Source of the DNA: Spirochaetota bacterium
GTDB taxonomy: Bacteria > Spirochaetota > JAGLSM01 > JAKPMW01
DNA length: 43,331 nt
Assembly (NCBI GenBank): GCA_031283155.1
Contig: JAITCI010000023.1
Span: 1-43,331 of the forward strand
Direction of reading: 5' to 3'
The position numbers were made by a program, and so were the translations under genes. Shown piece after piece: positions 17,273 to 26,496 of the stretch (positions are counted from its first letter, which is position 1; the number at the start of each line of letters is the position of its first letter). The notes beneath the pieces are model-generated. The model made no database searches. It saw nothing but the letters and a program-made list of their open reading frames with translations, and had not been told where the DNA came from.

Positions 17273-17755
17273 ATGAGAACACAAATTCAGAGTACACCAA
17301 GAAAGTTTTCCGGCGCTGCGGCTATTGCGGGCGTCATGCTTTTCGTATGCAGCATAACCCTCTTTGGCGCGGACGCGACAGATCGGGCGCTTGAGCAAAT
17401 CAAAGCGAACGCAAAAGAAGCGATCACTGCGGCAGCCCTGCTGACCACGCAATCCGCAAAAATCCGTACCGTGAGCGATGCGGTGGATGCGCTGGAGAAA
17501 TTTTACGCCATAGTGCAGCGCATGAATGAGAGCTGCGTTATAATCATTCAGGATATGGGTTCGGCTGTCGACGTCAAAAAACTCAGCACAGGCATAGCCG
17601 ATATCCGGGAACAAACAAAGGCGGCCGGCGATGCGTTTGCCCTGGTTATTGCCAAACTTCCCCAGGATATCCTGACCGCAGACGCCTTCATGTCTGTACT
17701 GCAAAGGATCAATTCGGAACTGGAAGCGCTGAATAAAGATCTGAACGAGGATTGA
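17273..17755 (+). CDS. exported alpha-helical protein of unknown function
   Basis: 160 residues. A signal peptide with a long basic n-region (MRTQIQSTPRKFSG) and hydrophobic core AAAIAGVMLFVCSITLFGA suggests export; cleavage near residue 33. The mature part is predicted mostly helical and polar (ALEQIKANAKEAITAAALLTT...QRINSELEALNKDLNED). No motif recognised. It follows the FabV-like gene by 38 bases, possibly as its operon partner. Confidence 0.6.
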   Translation: MRTQIQSTPRKFSGAAAIAGVMLFVCSITLFGADATDRALEQIKANAKEAITAAALLTTQSAKIRTVSDAVDALEKFYAIVQRMNESCVIIIQDMGSAVDVKKLSTGIADIREQTKAAGDAFALVIAKLPQDILTADAFMSVLQRINSELEALNKDLNED

Positions 17756-17846
17756 ATCAGCGGCGCTTAAATCATCAAATTTAACCCATAAAGCGGGCTT
17801 ACCTTCATTTTCACAGGCGCAGTCGGCGCGGGACCTGTCCCTTCCT

Positions 17847-19232
17847 TCACAGGCGCAACCGACGCGGGACGAACTGCCCGTTCCCCGGCTCCGCGATGAC
17901 CTTTCCTTCCGTATACGCCGGCTTGCCGCGCGTAAACACGAAGCGGGGCGCGCCGCTTGTCTTCCAGCCCTCGTAAATCGATTCGTCGCACTTCGATACC
18001 TGCCGCGCGGCGCTGATTTCTGTTTCCAGTTTGGGATCCCAAACCACTATATCGGCGTCGGCACCCACAGAGAGCGATCCCTTTGTGCCGGCCATGCCAA
18101 ATATTGCGGCGGCGTTTGTGCCGGTGAGCGCGGCAAATTGCGCGGGGGTAATGCGTCCGGCCGCTGCGCCGTAATGCCATAAGAGCTTCATGCGTTCTTC
18201 TACCCCCGCGACGCCGTTCGGGATCTTCGTAAAATCATCCCTGCCGCGATCCTTTTGCCCCTTCGTGCAAAACGGGCAATGATCGGTCGCGAGTACCGCA
18301 AGCGTACCATCCATAAGCCCACCCCAGAGCGCCTCCGAATGCTGCGGCGGACGCAATGGCGGACTCATGGTGTAGCGCGCTGTCCCGTCAAAGGATCCGT
18401 CGTACAATTCCTCATGCAGCAGGAGATAGTGCGGACAGGTCTCCGCCATAATTTTAAGCCCCTGCGCGCGCGCCCTGCGGACAGCCTTGAGCGCACCTGC
18501 GGTCGAGAGATGCACGATATACAGCGCTGCGCCGAGTGTCGAAGCAAGCGCGATCGCGCGGTTCACAGCCTCCTCCTCGGCGGCGGGCGGGCGGCTGCGC
18601 GGATGCCAGTACGGCGTGGTTTTTTCCTCGCGGATGAATTTTTCGCGCAAAAAATCAACAAGGTCGCCATGCTCGCAATGGGTGGTAACAAGATATCCGT
18701 TTTGGGCTGCGGTATCGAGTACGCGCACATATTCCGCGTCCGAAAGCCCAATCCCGCTTTTATAGGCAAGGTACGTCTTGAAACTCGGCGTACCGGCGGC
18801 GGCCGCTTCCGCCATCTCTTTCGGGATGGAATCGCGCCATTCGGTGATGCTCATATGCAGGCTATAGTCGCAGAGTACCTTGCCGTCGGCCTCCGCGCGG
18901 CGCTTTTCGAGCGCATCCATCAACCTTTCGCCGGGTTCCGGCGTGACAAAATCGATCACGCCGGTGGTGCCTCCGGCAAGAGCCGCGCGCGTCCCGTTTT
19001 CAAAATCATCCGCCGATACCATGCCGCCCGCCGGAAGCGCGAAATGGACGTGCGGATCGATCCCTCCGGGCATAACCAGACAATCGCTCGCGTCATAGAT
19101 ATGCGCAGCACCCTCCGGATTAAAATGCCCGATAGCGCCGATCTTGCCGTCCGCAATAACCAGATCGGCGCGGCACGGCGCTTCGCTCGAGGCGGAAATG
19201 AGGGTTCCGTTTTTGATTACGATTGTTTCCAT
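17847..19232 (-). CDS. dihydropyrimidinase / D-hydantoinase
   Basis: 461 residues of the cyclic amidohydrolase family, which opens dihydrouracil or hydantoin rings using two metals bridged by a carboxylated lysine. Seen: DPHVHF (HxH), the carboxylated-lysine region SFKTYLAYK, metal histidines in TTHCEHGD and VHLSTAGAL, and the catalytic Asp in ATDHCPF. The start at 19232 (METIVIKNG) has AAGGGGG upstream; the track-length extension to 19256 lacks support. SsnA (34079) belongs to the same purine/hydantoin-catabolism context known in other bacteria, but is 15 kb away. An imperfect direct repeat (TTCACAGGCGCA at 17812 and 17848) spans the stop. Confidence 0.9.
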   Translation of the reverse strand: METIVIKNGTLISASSEAPCRADLVIADGKIGAIGHFNPEGAAHIYDASDCLVMPGGIDPHVHFALPAGGMVSADDFENGTRAALAGGTTGVIDFVTPEPGERLMDALEKRRAEADGKVLCDYSLHMSITEWRDSIPKEMAEAAAAGTPSFKTYLAYKSGIGLSDAEYVRVLDTAAQNGYLVTTHCEHGDLVDFLREKFIREEKTTPYWHPRSRPPAAEEEAVNRAIALASTLGAALYIVHLSTAGALKAVRRARAQGLKIMAETCPHYLLLHEELYDGSFDGTARYTMSPPLRPPQHSEALWGGLMDGTLAVLATDHCPFCTKGQKDRGRDDFTKIPNGVAGVEERMKLLWHYGAAAGRITPAQFAALTGTNAAAIFGMAGTKGSLSVGADADIVVWDPKLETEISAARQVSKCDESIYEGWKTSGAPRFVFTRGKPAYTEGKVIAEPGNGQFVPRRLRL

Positions 19233-19338
19233 AAATTTCCCCCTTGCTGCGCTCAAGAGCAGTATACACCTATGCGCGCGGCAGGCGCTATATTGTTATA
19301 GAACGCGCTTGTACACTATGCGCAATACGGAGGCTTTC

Positions 19339-19887
19339 ATGCGCAGTACCATAAATTTTATAATAACGCTCATACTGCTTATGGGTGCCATCGGATGCGG
19401 GAGCAATGCGCGCACGCTGCCGATTCCCATCCAGGAGGCCAGTCAGATCAACAGAAGCATCATGGAGTCTGTGCGCGATGAGGTCGATGAGGCGCGGTTT
19501 TTGAATCTCCTGCGCCCCGACGCCGCATACACAAATATGAACCCTGCAGTAACGATCACGGGATCCTTTACTCCGGCAGCGCTGTCAAACACAATCCATG
19601 CGACCGTGCAGATCCGATCTTTATCTTTCCAGATTGGCTCAAGCACCTATTTGGTCGTCGGCGTCATAAATTACGATAACGTGAGCCACCAAAACGGCGA
19701 GAGTACCACCACCTACTCCTCCGCCGGAAATTTCACGCTCAGCAAAGGGCTTTCGAGCTGGGAGTGCCGCTGGCCGCATCTGGAGCTGGAGGTGACACTC
19801 GATTCCGATACGGGACAGCTTATAGGCAGACCAATACAGGGCAGCTACGTCATCGACGGCGTAACGTATTCCTACTCGCGCAGTTGA
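19339..19887 (+). CDS. small lipoprotein of unknown function
   Basis: 182 residues. Lipoprotein signal MRSTINFIITLILLMGAIGC with lipobox GAIGC (Cys20). The mature part is beta-rich with a repeated ITGSFTPAALS...ATVQIRSLSFQIG and ends VIDGVTYSYSRS. GGAGG lies six bases before the ATG at 19339, which decides the start; upstream codons are antisense to the dihydropyrimidinase. Divergent from the dihydropyrimidinase gene by 106 bases. No family recognised. Confidence 0.7.
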   Translation: MRSTINFIITLILLMGAIGCGSNARTLPIPIQEASQINRSIMESVRDEVDEARFLNLLRPDAAYTNMNPAVTITGSFTPAALSNTIHATVQIRSLSFQIGSSTYLVVGVINYDNVSHQNGESTTTYSSAGNFTLSKGLSSWECRWPHLELEVTLDSDTGQLIGRPIQGSYVIDGVTYSYSRS

Positions 19888-19894
19888 TGTGCTC

Positions 19895-20290
19895 ATTTTC
19901 TTGCGACGCTCGAAAACAGGACGTTTTCGCCCCGCGCGCTTCCGAAGTAGGAGTACGTGCTTCGGAAAAGGATGGGGCGACCGGCGCGGGGTACTTCCCG
20001 AAGTTCCCATCTGCTCGCTCCGCCTTCGGTGGGGGATATGCCCTTCGGGCATTGCTGAAAGGATGGATTGTATCGTCGCTTTCGCGACGAACAGCATCGC
20101 ATCCTGCCCCGCACCCTTGCCCCCGCAGGGGGTAAAGGCATAAACGCTTTTCGCCATCCTGGCTAGTACCCACAGGGCATAAACGCGGGGTCTCCACATC
20201 CATGTTCCGAGAACTTCGGGAAGCAGTCTGCGACATGGAGGGCGCGTCCCGAGCAGCGGCAAGGATGCCGCGCGCTTTTGCGAGGGAATA
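19895..20290. repeat. large mosaic palindromic repeat block
   Basis: About 400 bases without a gene. Modules: CGAAAAC-AGGAC-GTTTTCG (19911-19929); CCCCGCGCG...CGCGGGG; CTTCCGAAG...CTTCGGAA; CCCC-GCA-GGGG plus GTAAAGGCATAAACGC (near 20125, as at 40690); GCC-ATCCT-GGC (near 20155); GTACCCACAGGGCATAAACGC; CCGAGAACTTCGG; and GCGGC-AAGGAT-GCCGC (20256-20271) inside CCCGAGC...GCGAGGG. The last module is the closest relative of the insert in the DUF2281 gene. Confidence 0.7.
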
Positions 20291-20349
20291 AATGAACGAC
20301 TCAGGAATACTGCGCAATGAAACCGCGCGTGCCGCGTACGTACCTGCGC

Positions 20350-21828
20350 CTACAGATTTTTCAGTACGCCCGTTTCGTCGTTAAACTCGCGGATCATCTC
20401 ATCCCATTTTTCCGCCTGGCTGAAGAGCTTAGGCCAGATCTCGCGGTCGTACCAGAGCTGCTCAAGATCGGCGACGTCCTTCGCCTGCTGCTCCACCCAG
20501 GTATAATATTTGAGATTATGGATCGCGCGCCTGTCGTAATACCCAAGATCGCGCAGATGATCGGCGGCCTGCCCGATGAGGCACTTCTCAAAATCCTTCA
20601 CCGCCTGATCGCGGTTATAGGTACCCTTGTCTTTGGTTTGCTCCGCGAGGCGCGACTGGTACATCTCCATGCTGTCCGTGGCAAGGCTGAAGATCACATC
20701 GTCCCCGGTCATCTCGTAATATTTCGCGGTTTTGATCGCGCCGAGGAGGTTGCCGATACCGGAAATGCCGAGCAGGTCAAGACGGCCAATGATCTCCTGC
20801 GGTACACGGTTCGCCTTCAGATACTCTTTGCCATCCTTCTCATTAAAGAGACGCATGATGCGGATGCAATCCTCATCGTCAACGGCGGTGACGGCGTCGG
20901 TGTTCTTTACGTTATGCACCCACGGGACATGCTTATCGCCGATGCCCTCAATGCGATGCCCGCCAAAACCGTTATTGAGCAGGGTGGGGCACTGGATGGC
21001 CTCGTTGGCGACCACCTTGATATGGGGGGCAATGGTGCGGAGATAATCGCCCGTGCTGATCGTCCCGGCGGAACCGGTCGCGGAAACAAGCGCGGCTATT
21101 TTGGATTTCGGTCCCTTAACGGAGTTAAAAACCTCTTCCATCGCGCGCGCGGTGACATTATAGTGCCATGTCGGATTGCCAAATTCGTCAAACTGATTGA
21201 ATATAACGCAGTCCTTGCGGTTATTGCGGATATCCCAGCAGGCGTCGTAGATCTCCTTCACGTTGGACTCGCAGCCGTGCGTCGCGATGATCTCGGCGCC
21301 CGTTTCCTTCAGCCAGCTGAACCGCTCCGCCGACATCTCCTCGGGCAAAATGGCCACGGAATGGCAGCCCATCAGCACGGAATCAAACACGCCGCCGCGG
21401 CAATAGTTGCCGGTTGAGGGCCACACCGCCTTTTGCGCGCCTGGATCAAACTCCCCCGTGATGATGCGCGGCGCGAGGCAACCATAGGCCGCCCCGACCT
21501 TATGCGCGCCCGTTGGGAAAAACTTTCCAACAAGTAAAATAATCCGCGCCTTGACCCCCGTGAGTTCGGAGGGCAGCTCGATATAATTCACCCCGCCAAA
21601 AAGCCCGCCCTTTGCCGTAGGCGCATTCTTCCAGGTGATGCGGAAGAGGTTCAGCGGATTAAAATCCCAAAGCCCAATATCCTTGAGTTTGGCCTTGACC
21701 TTATCGGGAACAAGGCCGGGATCGCGCATCTCGGCAAAGGTGGGCAGAATAATGCCCTTCTCGCGGAAGCGCTTGACGGTGTTCTCGCGAACCTGCTTAT
21801 TGACAATTTTGTCGATGGTTTGGATCAT
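20350..21828 (-). CDS. fold-type II PLP-dependent enzyme (TrpB/cysteine-synthase-like)
   Basis: 492 residues, longer than cysteine synthase (about 310). The PLP-binding lysine lies in FPTGAHKVGAAYGC, like TGSHK/TGAHK of TrpB-type enzymes. SATGSAGTIS fits the phosphate-binding glycine loop. A substrate-binding block WPSTGNYCRGGVFDSVLMGC resembles the SSGN/STGN loop of the family. The C-terminal 130 residues have no counterpart that I recognise. Lyase, synthase or deaminase activity is likely but the substrate is unclear. AAAGGAAAAATT precedes the ATG at 21828. Stands alone between repeat blocks. Confidence 0.75.
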   Translation of the reverse strand: MIQTIDKIVNKQVRENTVKRFREKGIILPTFAEMRDPGLVPDKVKAKLKDIGLWDFNPLNLFRITWKNAPTAKGGLFGGVNYIELPSELTGVKARIILLVGKFFPTGAHKVGAAYGCLAPRIITGEFDPGAQKAVWPSTGNYCRGGVFDSVLMGCHSVAILPEEMSAERFSWLKETGAEIIATHGCESNVKEIYDACWDIRNNRKDCVIFNQFDEFGNPTWHYNVTARAMEEVFNSVKGPKSKIAALVSATGSAGTISTGDYLRTIAPHIKVVANEAIQCPTLLNNGFGGHRIEGIGDKHVPWVHNVKNTDAVTAVDDEDCIRIMRLFNEKDGKEYLKANRVPQEIIGRLDLLGISGIGNLLGAIKTAKYYEMTGDDVIFSLATDSMEMYQSRLAEQTKDKGTYNRDQAVKDFEKCLIGQAADHLRDLGYYDRRAIHNLKYYTWVEQQAKDVADLEQLWYDREIWPKLFSQAEKWDEMIREFNDETGVLKNL

Positions 21829-21876
21829 AATTTTTCCTTTTTCGTGTGGTGATCGTGTGCTTCTGTTTCAGCTTAA

Positions 21877-21906
21877 TTTATAGCACAAATTCCTTCAGGT
21901 GCGCAA
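21877..21906 (-). promoter_or_regulatory. candidate promoter of the PLP-enzyme gene
   Basis: On the minus strand TTGCGC (21906-21901) and TATAAA (21882-21877) are 18 bases apart, about 50 bases before the ATG at 21828. Both boxes deviate from consensus by one or two positions. Confidence 0.4.
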
Positions 21907-22039
21907 GAGTGAAAAGGCTTAGGTTGGGCGCCAGAGAACCGCGATAAAACCCTGCCGGAAGGCTTGAATCTCAGGCTTCTTTTTGGGGGAGCGGATATCG
22001 CATCCCTGAATAGCTCGCGAGTCCGGGCGTAATGGATAC

Positions 22040-22110
22040 TGTTCCGCCGCCGCTTGCACGACGCAAGCGCCCCGCGCAGACACGGATGTCGAACAGCGCG
22101 GGGTAACCGG
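22040..22110. repeat. palindromic repeat module
   Basis: CGCTTGCA-CGA-CGCAAGCG is followed by CCCCGCG...CGCGGGG around GACA-CGGATGTC. It matches the block at 14785 and the insert in yafQ (28245-28298). The rest of the 21829-22171 gap holds the promoter of the PLP gene and nothing else I can identify. Confidence 0.65.
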
Positions 22111-22171
22111 AATAACCGCTACTTACTTTCCTCTGAGTTGCGCGTTCCGCTGTCTCGGCAAAAAATGCACA

Positions 22172-25100
22172 CTATGGCGGCGGCGCGGAAGATGCGTTAT
22201 ACGCAATCTGGCAAGTACCCGAGCCGCTGCTGCTATACGGCCACACGCGAATATAATACGTCTGTCCGCTGGTCAGTGATCGCGATGCAGATAAGGTGCT
22301 GCCGTATAGATTTGACTGACTTCCGGTTGTAGTACCGCCGCTGGTGTAGACTTGTACATACACGTCGGTCAACGTACCGGGCTTAAAGTGGATATACTGC
22401 GTATTAGAATTCGCCGTAAACCGGAACCACTGTACCCCGCCTGCGGCAATACTCCCGCTGCCCCAGGTATCCGCCGTAAGCGAAGTATAGCTTGCGGGCG
22501 GAAATTCGCCCGGCCATAACGTGGAGGCGTTAAAGGCTATAGTAAAATCGCCCGAGCCGCTGCTGCTATACGGCCACACGCGAATATAATACACTTGCCC
22601 GCTGGTCAGTGATCGCGAAACACGTTGGGTACCAGAACTCATACTTGACTGACTCCCGGCTGTAGTGCCGTTACTGGCATAGACTTGTACATAGACGTCA
22701 TTTAATGTACCGGGCTTAAAGTGGATATACTGTGTGCCAGAATTCGCCGTAAACCGGAACCACTGTACCCCGCCTGCGGCAATACTCCCGCTGCCCCAGG
22801 TATCCGCCGTAAGCGAAGTATAGCTTGCGGGCGGAACAGTTTCACCCGGCGGCAATGTGGATGCGGTATATCCAATCTGGCAAGTACCCGAGCCGCTGCT
22901 GCTGGACGGCCACACGCGAATATAATACACTTGCCCGCTGGTCAGTGATCGCGAAACATACTGGGTACCAGAACTCATACTTGACTGACTCCCGGCCGTA
23001 GTACCGTTACTGGCATAGACTTGTACATAGACGCTATTTAACGTTCCGGGCTTAAAGTGGATATACTGTGTGCTGGAATCCGCCGTAAACCGGAACCACT
23101 GCACCCCACCTGCGGCAATACTCCCGCTGCCCCAGGTATCCGTTGTAAGTGAAGTATAGTTTGCGGGAGGAAATTCGCCCGGCCATAACGTGGAGGCGTT
23201 AAAGGCTATAGTAAAATCGCCGGAACCGCTGGACGGCCACACGCGAATATAATACACTTGCCCGCTGGCCAGTGATCGCGAAACATACTGGGTACTGGAA
23301 CTCAGACTTGACTGACTCCCGGCTGTAGTGCCGTCATTGGCATAGACTTGTACATAGACGCTATTTAACGTTCCGGGCTTAAAGTGGATATATTGCGTAC
23401 CGGAATTCGCCGTAAACCGGAACCACTGTACCCCGCCTGCGGCAATATTCCCGCTGCCCCATGTATCCGTTGTAAGTGAAGTATAGTTTGCAGGAGGAAA
23501 TTCGCCCGGCCATAACGTGGAGGCGTTAAAGGCTATAGTAAAATCGCCGGAACCGCTATACGGCCACACGCGAATATAATACACTTGCCCGCTGGTCAGT
23601 GATCGCGAAACACGTTGGGTACCAGAACTCATACTTGACTGACTCCCGGTCGTAGTGCCGTCATTGGCATAGACTTGTACATAGACGTTATTTAATGTAC
23701 CGGGCTTGAAGTGGATATACTGTGTGCCGGAATTCGCCGTAAACCGGAACCACTGTACCCCGCCTGCGGCAATATTCCCGCTGCCCCATGTATCCGCCGT
23801 AAGCGAAGTATAGCTTGCGGGCGGAACGGTTTCGCCCGGTGGTAATGTGGAAGAGGTAAACCCTATCTGGTATGTGCCGAAATAATAATCGCTGCCAAAC
23901 GGCCACGCGCGAATATAATATACCTGCCCGATGGTCAGTGATTGCGTTATATAACTGTTGCCGGAAAAACTTGATAAACTGCTTACCAGTGTACCGTCAT
24001 TGGTATACACATACACATACATTCCGGCCAGTGTGCCGGGCTTAAAGTGGAAATACTGCGTACTGGAATTTGCCGTAAAACGGAACCACTGCACCCCGCC
24101 TGCGGCAATATTTCCATTCGCCCAGGTATTGCCCGAAAGATCGGTTACATTCGCGGGTGGAAAGACTTCACCCGGCGGTATTATGGAAGCGTTATACGTA
24201 ATTTTATAATCGCCCGATGTGCCATTGCTGTAGGGCGTCACATGCAAATAGTATACCTGCCCGTTGTTTACAGTCTGTGCTGTATACAGGAGAGTACCAA
24301 GATTTAATTGGTTTTGTCCGGCAATACCGCCGCTGGTATATATCCGTATATACACCTGCGTTAACGTGCCGGGTTTGAAATGGAAATACTGCGTGTTCGA
24401 ATTCGCCGTAAAACGAAACCACTGCTCCCCGCCTACGGCAATATTCCCATTCTCCCAGATATTGACCGTGAGATCGGTTACATTCGCGGGAGGAAAGACT
24501 TCGTCCGGCGGCAGAGTGGATGCGGTATACGCTATTGTATAATCACCCGATGCGTTGATAACAAACGGCCACACACGAATATAATACACTTGCCCATTGG
24601 TCAGTGATCGCGATATATAACTGTTACCGGAAAAACCTGATAAACTGTTTACCGGATTGCCGTCGCTGGTATATACTTGTCCCATCGCATAAGTTAACGT
24701 GCCAAACTTGAAGTGGATATACTGCATATCAGAATTTGCCGTAAAGCGGAACCACTGTTCCCCGCCTGCGACAAGATTCCCATTCGTCCAGACGTCGGCC
24801 GTAAGCTCAGTCACACTTGCGGGCGGGAAGACTTCACCCGGCGGCAGTATGGATGCGTTATACGCTATTTCAAAATCGTCCGAGGAACTGCCGCCGGACG
24901 GCCGTACACGAACATAGTATATCTGTCCAACGGCAAGAGATTGCAAATCGTAATAGCGGGAACCGCTGAACAACTGAGTTTGATTTCCAACAGTGGCGCC
25001 ATCGGCGGCATACACTTGAGCATAAACCAATTGAGTTAACGTGCCGGGCTTGAAATGAATATACTGCGTTGCTGCCGCCGCCGTAAACCGGAACCATTGA

Positions 25101-26350
25101 GTTCCGCCAGCGGGAATATTCCCGTTCGCCCATGTATTAACCGTAAGTAAACTATATGCTGCGGGCGGAAAGACTTCTCCCGGCGGCAGTATAGACGCGT
25201 TATATGCCATTTCAAAATTGCCTACGGAACTGCCATTATACGGCAGCACACGAATGAAGTATTCCTGCCCAATAGCGAGCGACCACAACAGTTGTGAAGA
25301 GCTGTCAGTCGGACTTCCTGCAGCAACACCTTCCATGGTATAGATCTGTGCTATCCCCCGATCAAGCGTACCGGGTTTGAAGTGAAAATACTGTAGAGAT
25401 GCCGATGCCGTAAAACGGTACCATTGGGCGCCTCCTGCGGCAATATTTCCGTTCGCCCATGTATTGACCGTAAGCGAACTATATGCTACAGGCGGAAAGA
25501 CTTCGCCCGGCCGCCGCTCAGAAGCAGTATACGCTATGCTGAAATCGCCGGTATATATGTTGTTATACAACCGTACATGAATAGAATACACCTGCCCAAC
25601 AACAAGCATCCTTGATGTATACGAGCTATTGTATGCTAAAGTAGATTCGCCTCCCACAGCAACGCCGTTGTTGTCGTACACTTGCGCATACACAATGTAT
25701 AATGCGCCTGGATTAAAATGGATATATTGCACTGCTTCCGTCGCCGTAAAACGGAACACTTGCACTTCCCCCGCCTCCAAATCGCCGTCAGCCCAGGTAT
25801 TGTAGATTAACTGCGTTACGCCCCTGGATGATCGGGAAACAGATGAGGCGGATACGCTGCCGCCATCAGAGAGAGAGCTATTGCCGGATACGCTGCCGCC
25901 ATCAGAGAGAGAGCTATTGCCGGATACGCTGCCGCCATCAGAGAGAGAGCTATTGCCGGATACGCTGCTGCCATCAGAGAGAGAGCTATCGCCGGATATG
26001 CTGCTGCCATCAGAAAGAGAGCTATTGCCGGATACGTTGCCGCCATCAGAGAGAGAGCTATTGCCGGATACGCTGCCGCCATCAGAGAGAGAGCTATCGC
26101 CGGATACGCTGCTGTCATCAGAGAGAGAGCTATCACCGGATACGCTGCCGCCATCAGAAAGAGAGCTATCGCCGGATATGCTGCTGCCATCAGAAAGAGA
26201 GCTATCACCGGATACACTGCCGGATGAAGATGATCCGATAATCTCATCCTCGCTGCTACAGGCAGCACCCATGCCGCAAAGGAGACTGATCACAAAAATT
26301 GTAAAGATGATGCGGAATGGAATGCCTTGCTGTTTCTTTGGATGTGCCAT
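22172..26350 (-). CDS. giant repeat lipoprotein with eleven PPC-like domains
   Basis: 1392 residues. Lipoprotein signal MAHPKKQQGIPFRIIFTIF...GMGAAC with lipobox GAAC (Cys31). A Ser/Asp/Gly stalk of ten 12-residue units (47-166) follows. Eleven tandem domains of about 105-112 residues fill 177-1392. Each has NTW-NGNIAAGG-QWFRFTA, then TQYIHFKPGTL, then YVQVY-DG, then SL-GQVYYIRVWP and F-IAYNAS-LPPGE-PP. This resembles bacterial pre-peptidase C-terminal (PPC) beta-sandwiches (inference). Domains 7-11 are nearly identical, the N-terminal ones more diverged, so the array grew at its C-terminal end. It ends in SAPPP like the lipoprotein at the right edge. AGGGAAGC precedes the ATG at 26350; starts further upstream lack support. 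Probably a long surface fibre. Confidence 0.85.
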   Translation of the reverse strand: MAHPKKQQGIPFRIIFTIFVISLLCGMGAACSSEDEIIGSSSSGSVSGDSSLSDGSSISGDSSLSDGGSVSGDSSLSDDSSVSGDSSLSDGGSVSGNSSLSDGGNVSGNSSLSDGSSISGDSSLSDGSSVSGNSSLSDGGSVSGNSSLSDGGSVSGNSSLSDGGSVSASSVSRSSRGVTQLIYNTWADGDLEAGEVQVFRFTATEAVQYIHFNPGALYIVYAQVYDNNGVAVGGESTLAYNSSYTSRMLVVGQVYSIHVRLYNNIYTGDFSIAYTASERRPGEVFPPVAYSSLTVNTWANGNIAAGGAQWYRFTASASLQYFHFKPGTLDRGIAQIYTMEGVAAGSPTDSSSQLLWSLAIGQEYFIRVLPYNGSSVGNFEMAYNASILPPGEVFPPAAYSLLTVNTWANGNIPAGGTQWFRFTAAAATQYIHFKPGTLTQLVYAQVYAADGATVGNQTQLFSGSRYYDLQSLAVGQIYYVRVRPSGGSSSDDFEIAYNASILPPGEVFPPASVTELTADVWTNGNLVAGGEQWFRFTANSDMQYIHFKFGTLTYAMGQVYTSDGNPVNSLSGFSGNSYISRSLTNGQVYYIRVWPFVINASGDYTIAYTASTLPPDEVFPPANVTDLTVNIWENGNIAVGGEQWFRFTANSNTQYFHFKPGTLTQVYIRIYTSGGIAGQNQLNLGTLLYTAQTVNNGQVYYLHVTPYSNGTSGDYKITYNASIIPPGEVFPPANVTDLSGNTWANGNIAAGGVQWFRFTANSSTQYFHFKPGTLAGMYVYVYTNDGTLVSSLSSFSGNSYITQSLTIGQVYYIRAWPFGSDYYFGTYQIGFTSSTLPPGETVPPASYTSLTADTWGSGNIAAGGVQWFRFTANSGTQYIHFKPGTLNNVYVQVYANDGTTTGSQSSMSSGTQRVSRSLTSGQVYYIRVWPYSGSGDFTIAFNASTLWPGEFPPANYTSLTTDTWGSGNIAAGGVQWFRFTANSGTQYIHFKPGTLNSVYVQVYANDGTTAGSQSSLSSSTQYVSRSLASGQVYYIRVWPSSGSGDFTIAFNASTLWPGEFPPANYTSLTTDTWGSGSIAAGGVQWFRFTADSSTQYIHFKPGTLNSVYVQVYASNGTTAGSQSSMSSGTQYVSRSLTSGQVYYIRVWPSSSSGSGTCQIGYTASTLPPGETVPPASYTSLTADTWGSGSIAAGGVQWFRFTANSGTQYIHFKPGTLNDVYVQVYASNGTTAGSQSSMSSGTQRVSRSLTSGQVYYIRVWPYSSSGSGDFTIAFNASTLWPGEFPPASYTSLTADTWGSGSIAAGGVQWFRFTANSNTQYIHFKPGTLTDVYVQVYTSGGTTTGSQSNLYGSTLSASRSLTSGQTYYIRVWPYSSSGSGTCQIAYNASSAPPP
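25853..26212 (-). repeat. 36-base coding minisatellite, ten units
   Basis: Ten units of 36 bases encode SG(D/N)SSLSDG(G/S)SV-type steps in the stalk of the giant lipoprotein. The differences between units are mostly single-base (GGS/GSS/DSS, GDS/GNS). Because the unit is a multiple of three, copy-number change would lengthen or shorten the stalk in frame. Confidence 0.85.
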
Positions 26351-26402
26351 GCTTCCCTCTCTCGTCCGCGCTGTGTTTTTATGATTGGGCGCAAAATCCC
26401 AT

Positions 26403-26431
26403 AGTATACTCTTCTTCATTTTTCGGATCAA
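26403..26431 (-). promoter_or_regulatory. promoter of the giant lipoprotein gene
   Basis: On the minus strand TTGATC (26431-26426) and TATACT (26408-26403) are 17 bases apart, 53 bases before the ATG at 26350. The -35 box matches the TTGATT box of the tandem lipoprotein promoter at 4197. Confidence 0.6.
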
Positions 26432-26496
26432 GCAAAAAGAACCGGAGACTGCGTAAGAATATGCTATACTTTCTTGGAATTTGGAGGAGAACCATA

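Noticed and set aside
19850-20317. Several overlapping frames of 80-155 codons in the repeat block
   Set aside because: All derive from GC-rich palindromes, appear on both strands and have no ribosome site or motif.
20317-21417. 366-codon open frame on the plus strand
   Set aside because: Antisense shadow of the PLP enzyme with no recognisable motif or ribosome site.
25853-26212. Regular 36-base repeats suggested a CRISPR array
   Set aside because: Units are contiguous with no unique spacers, encode a continuous Ser/Asp/Gly stalk in the lipoprotein, and no cas genes are present.
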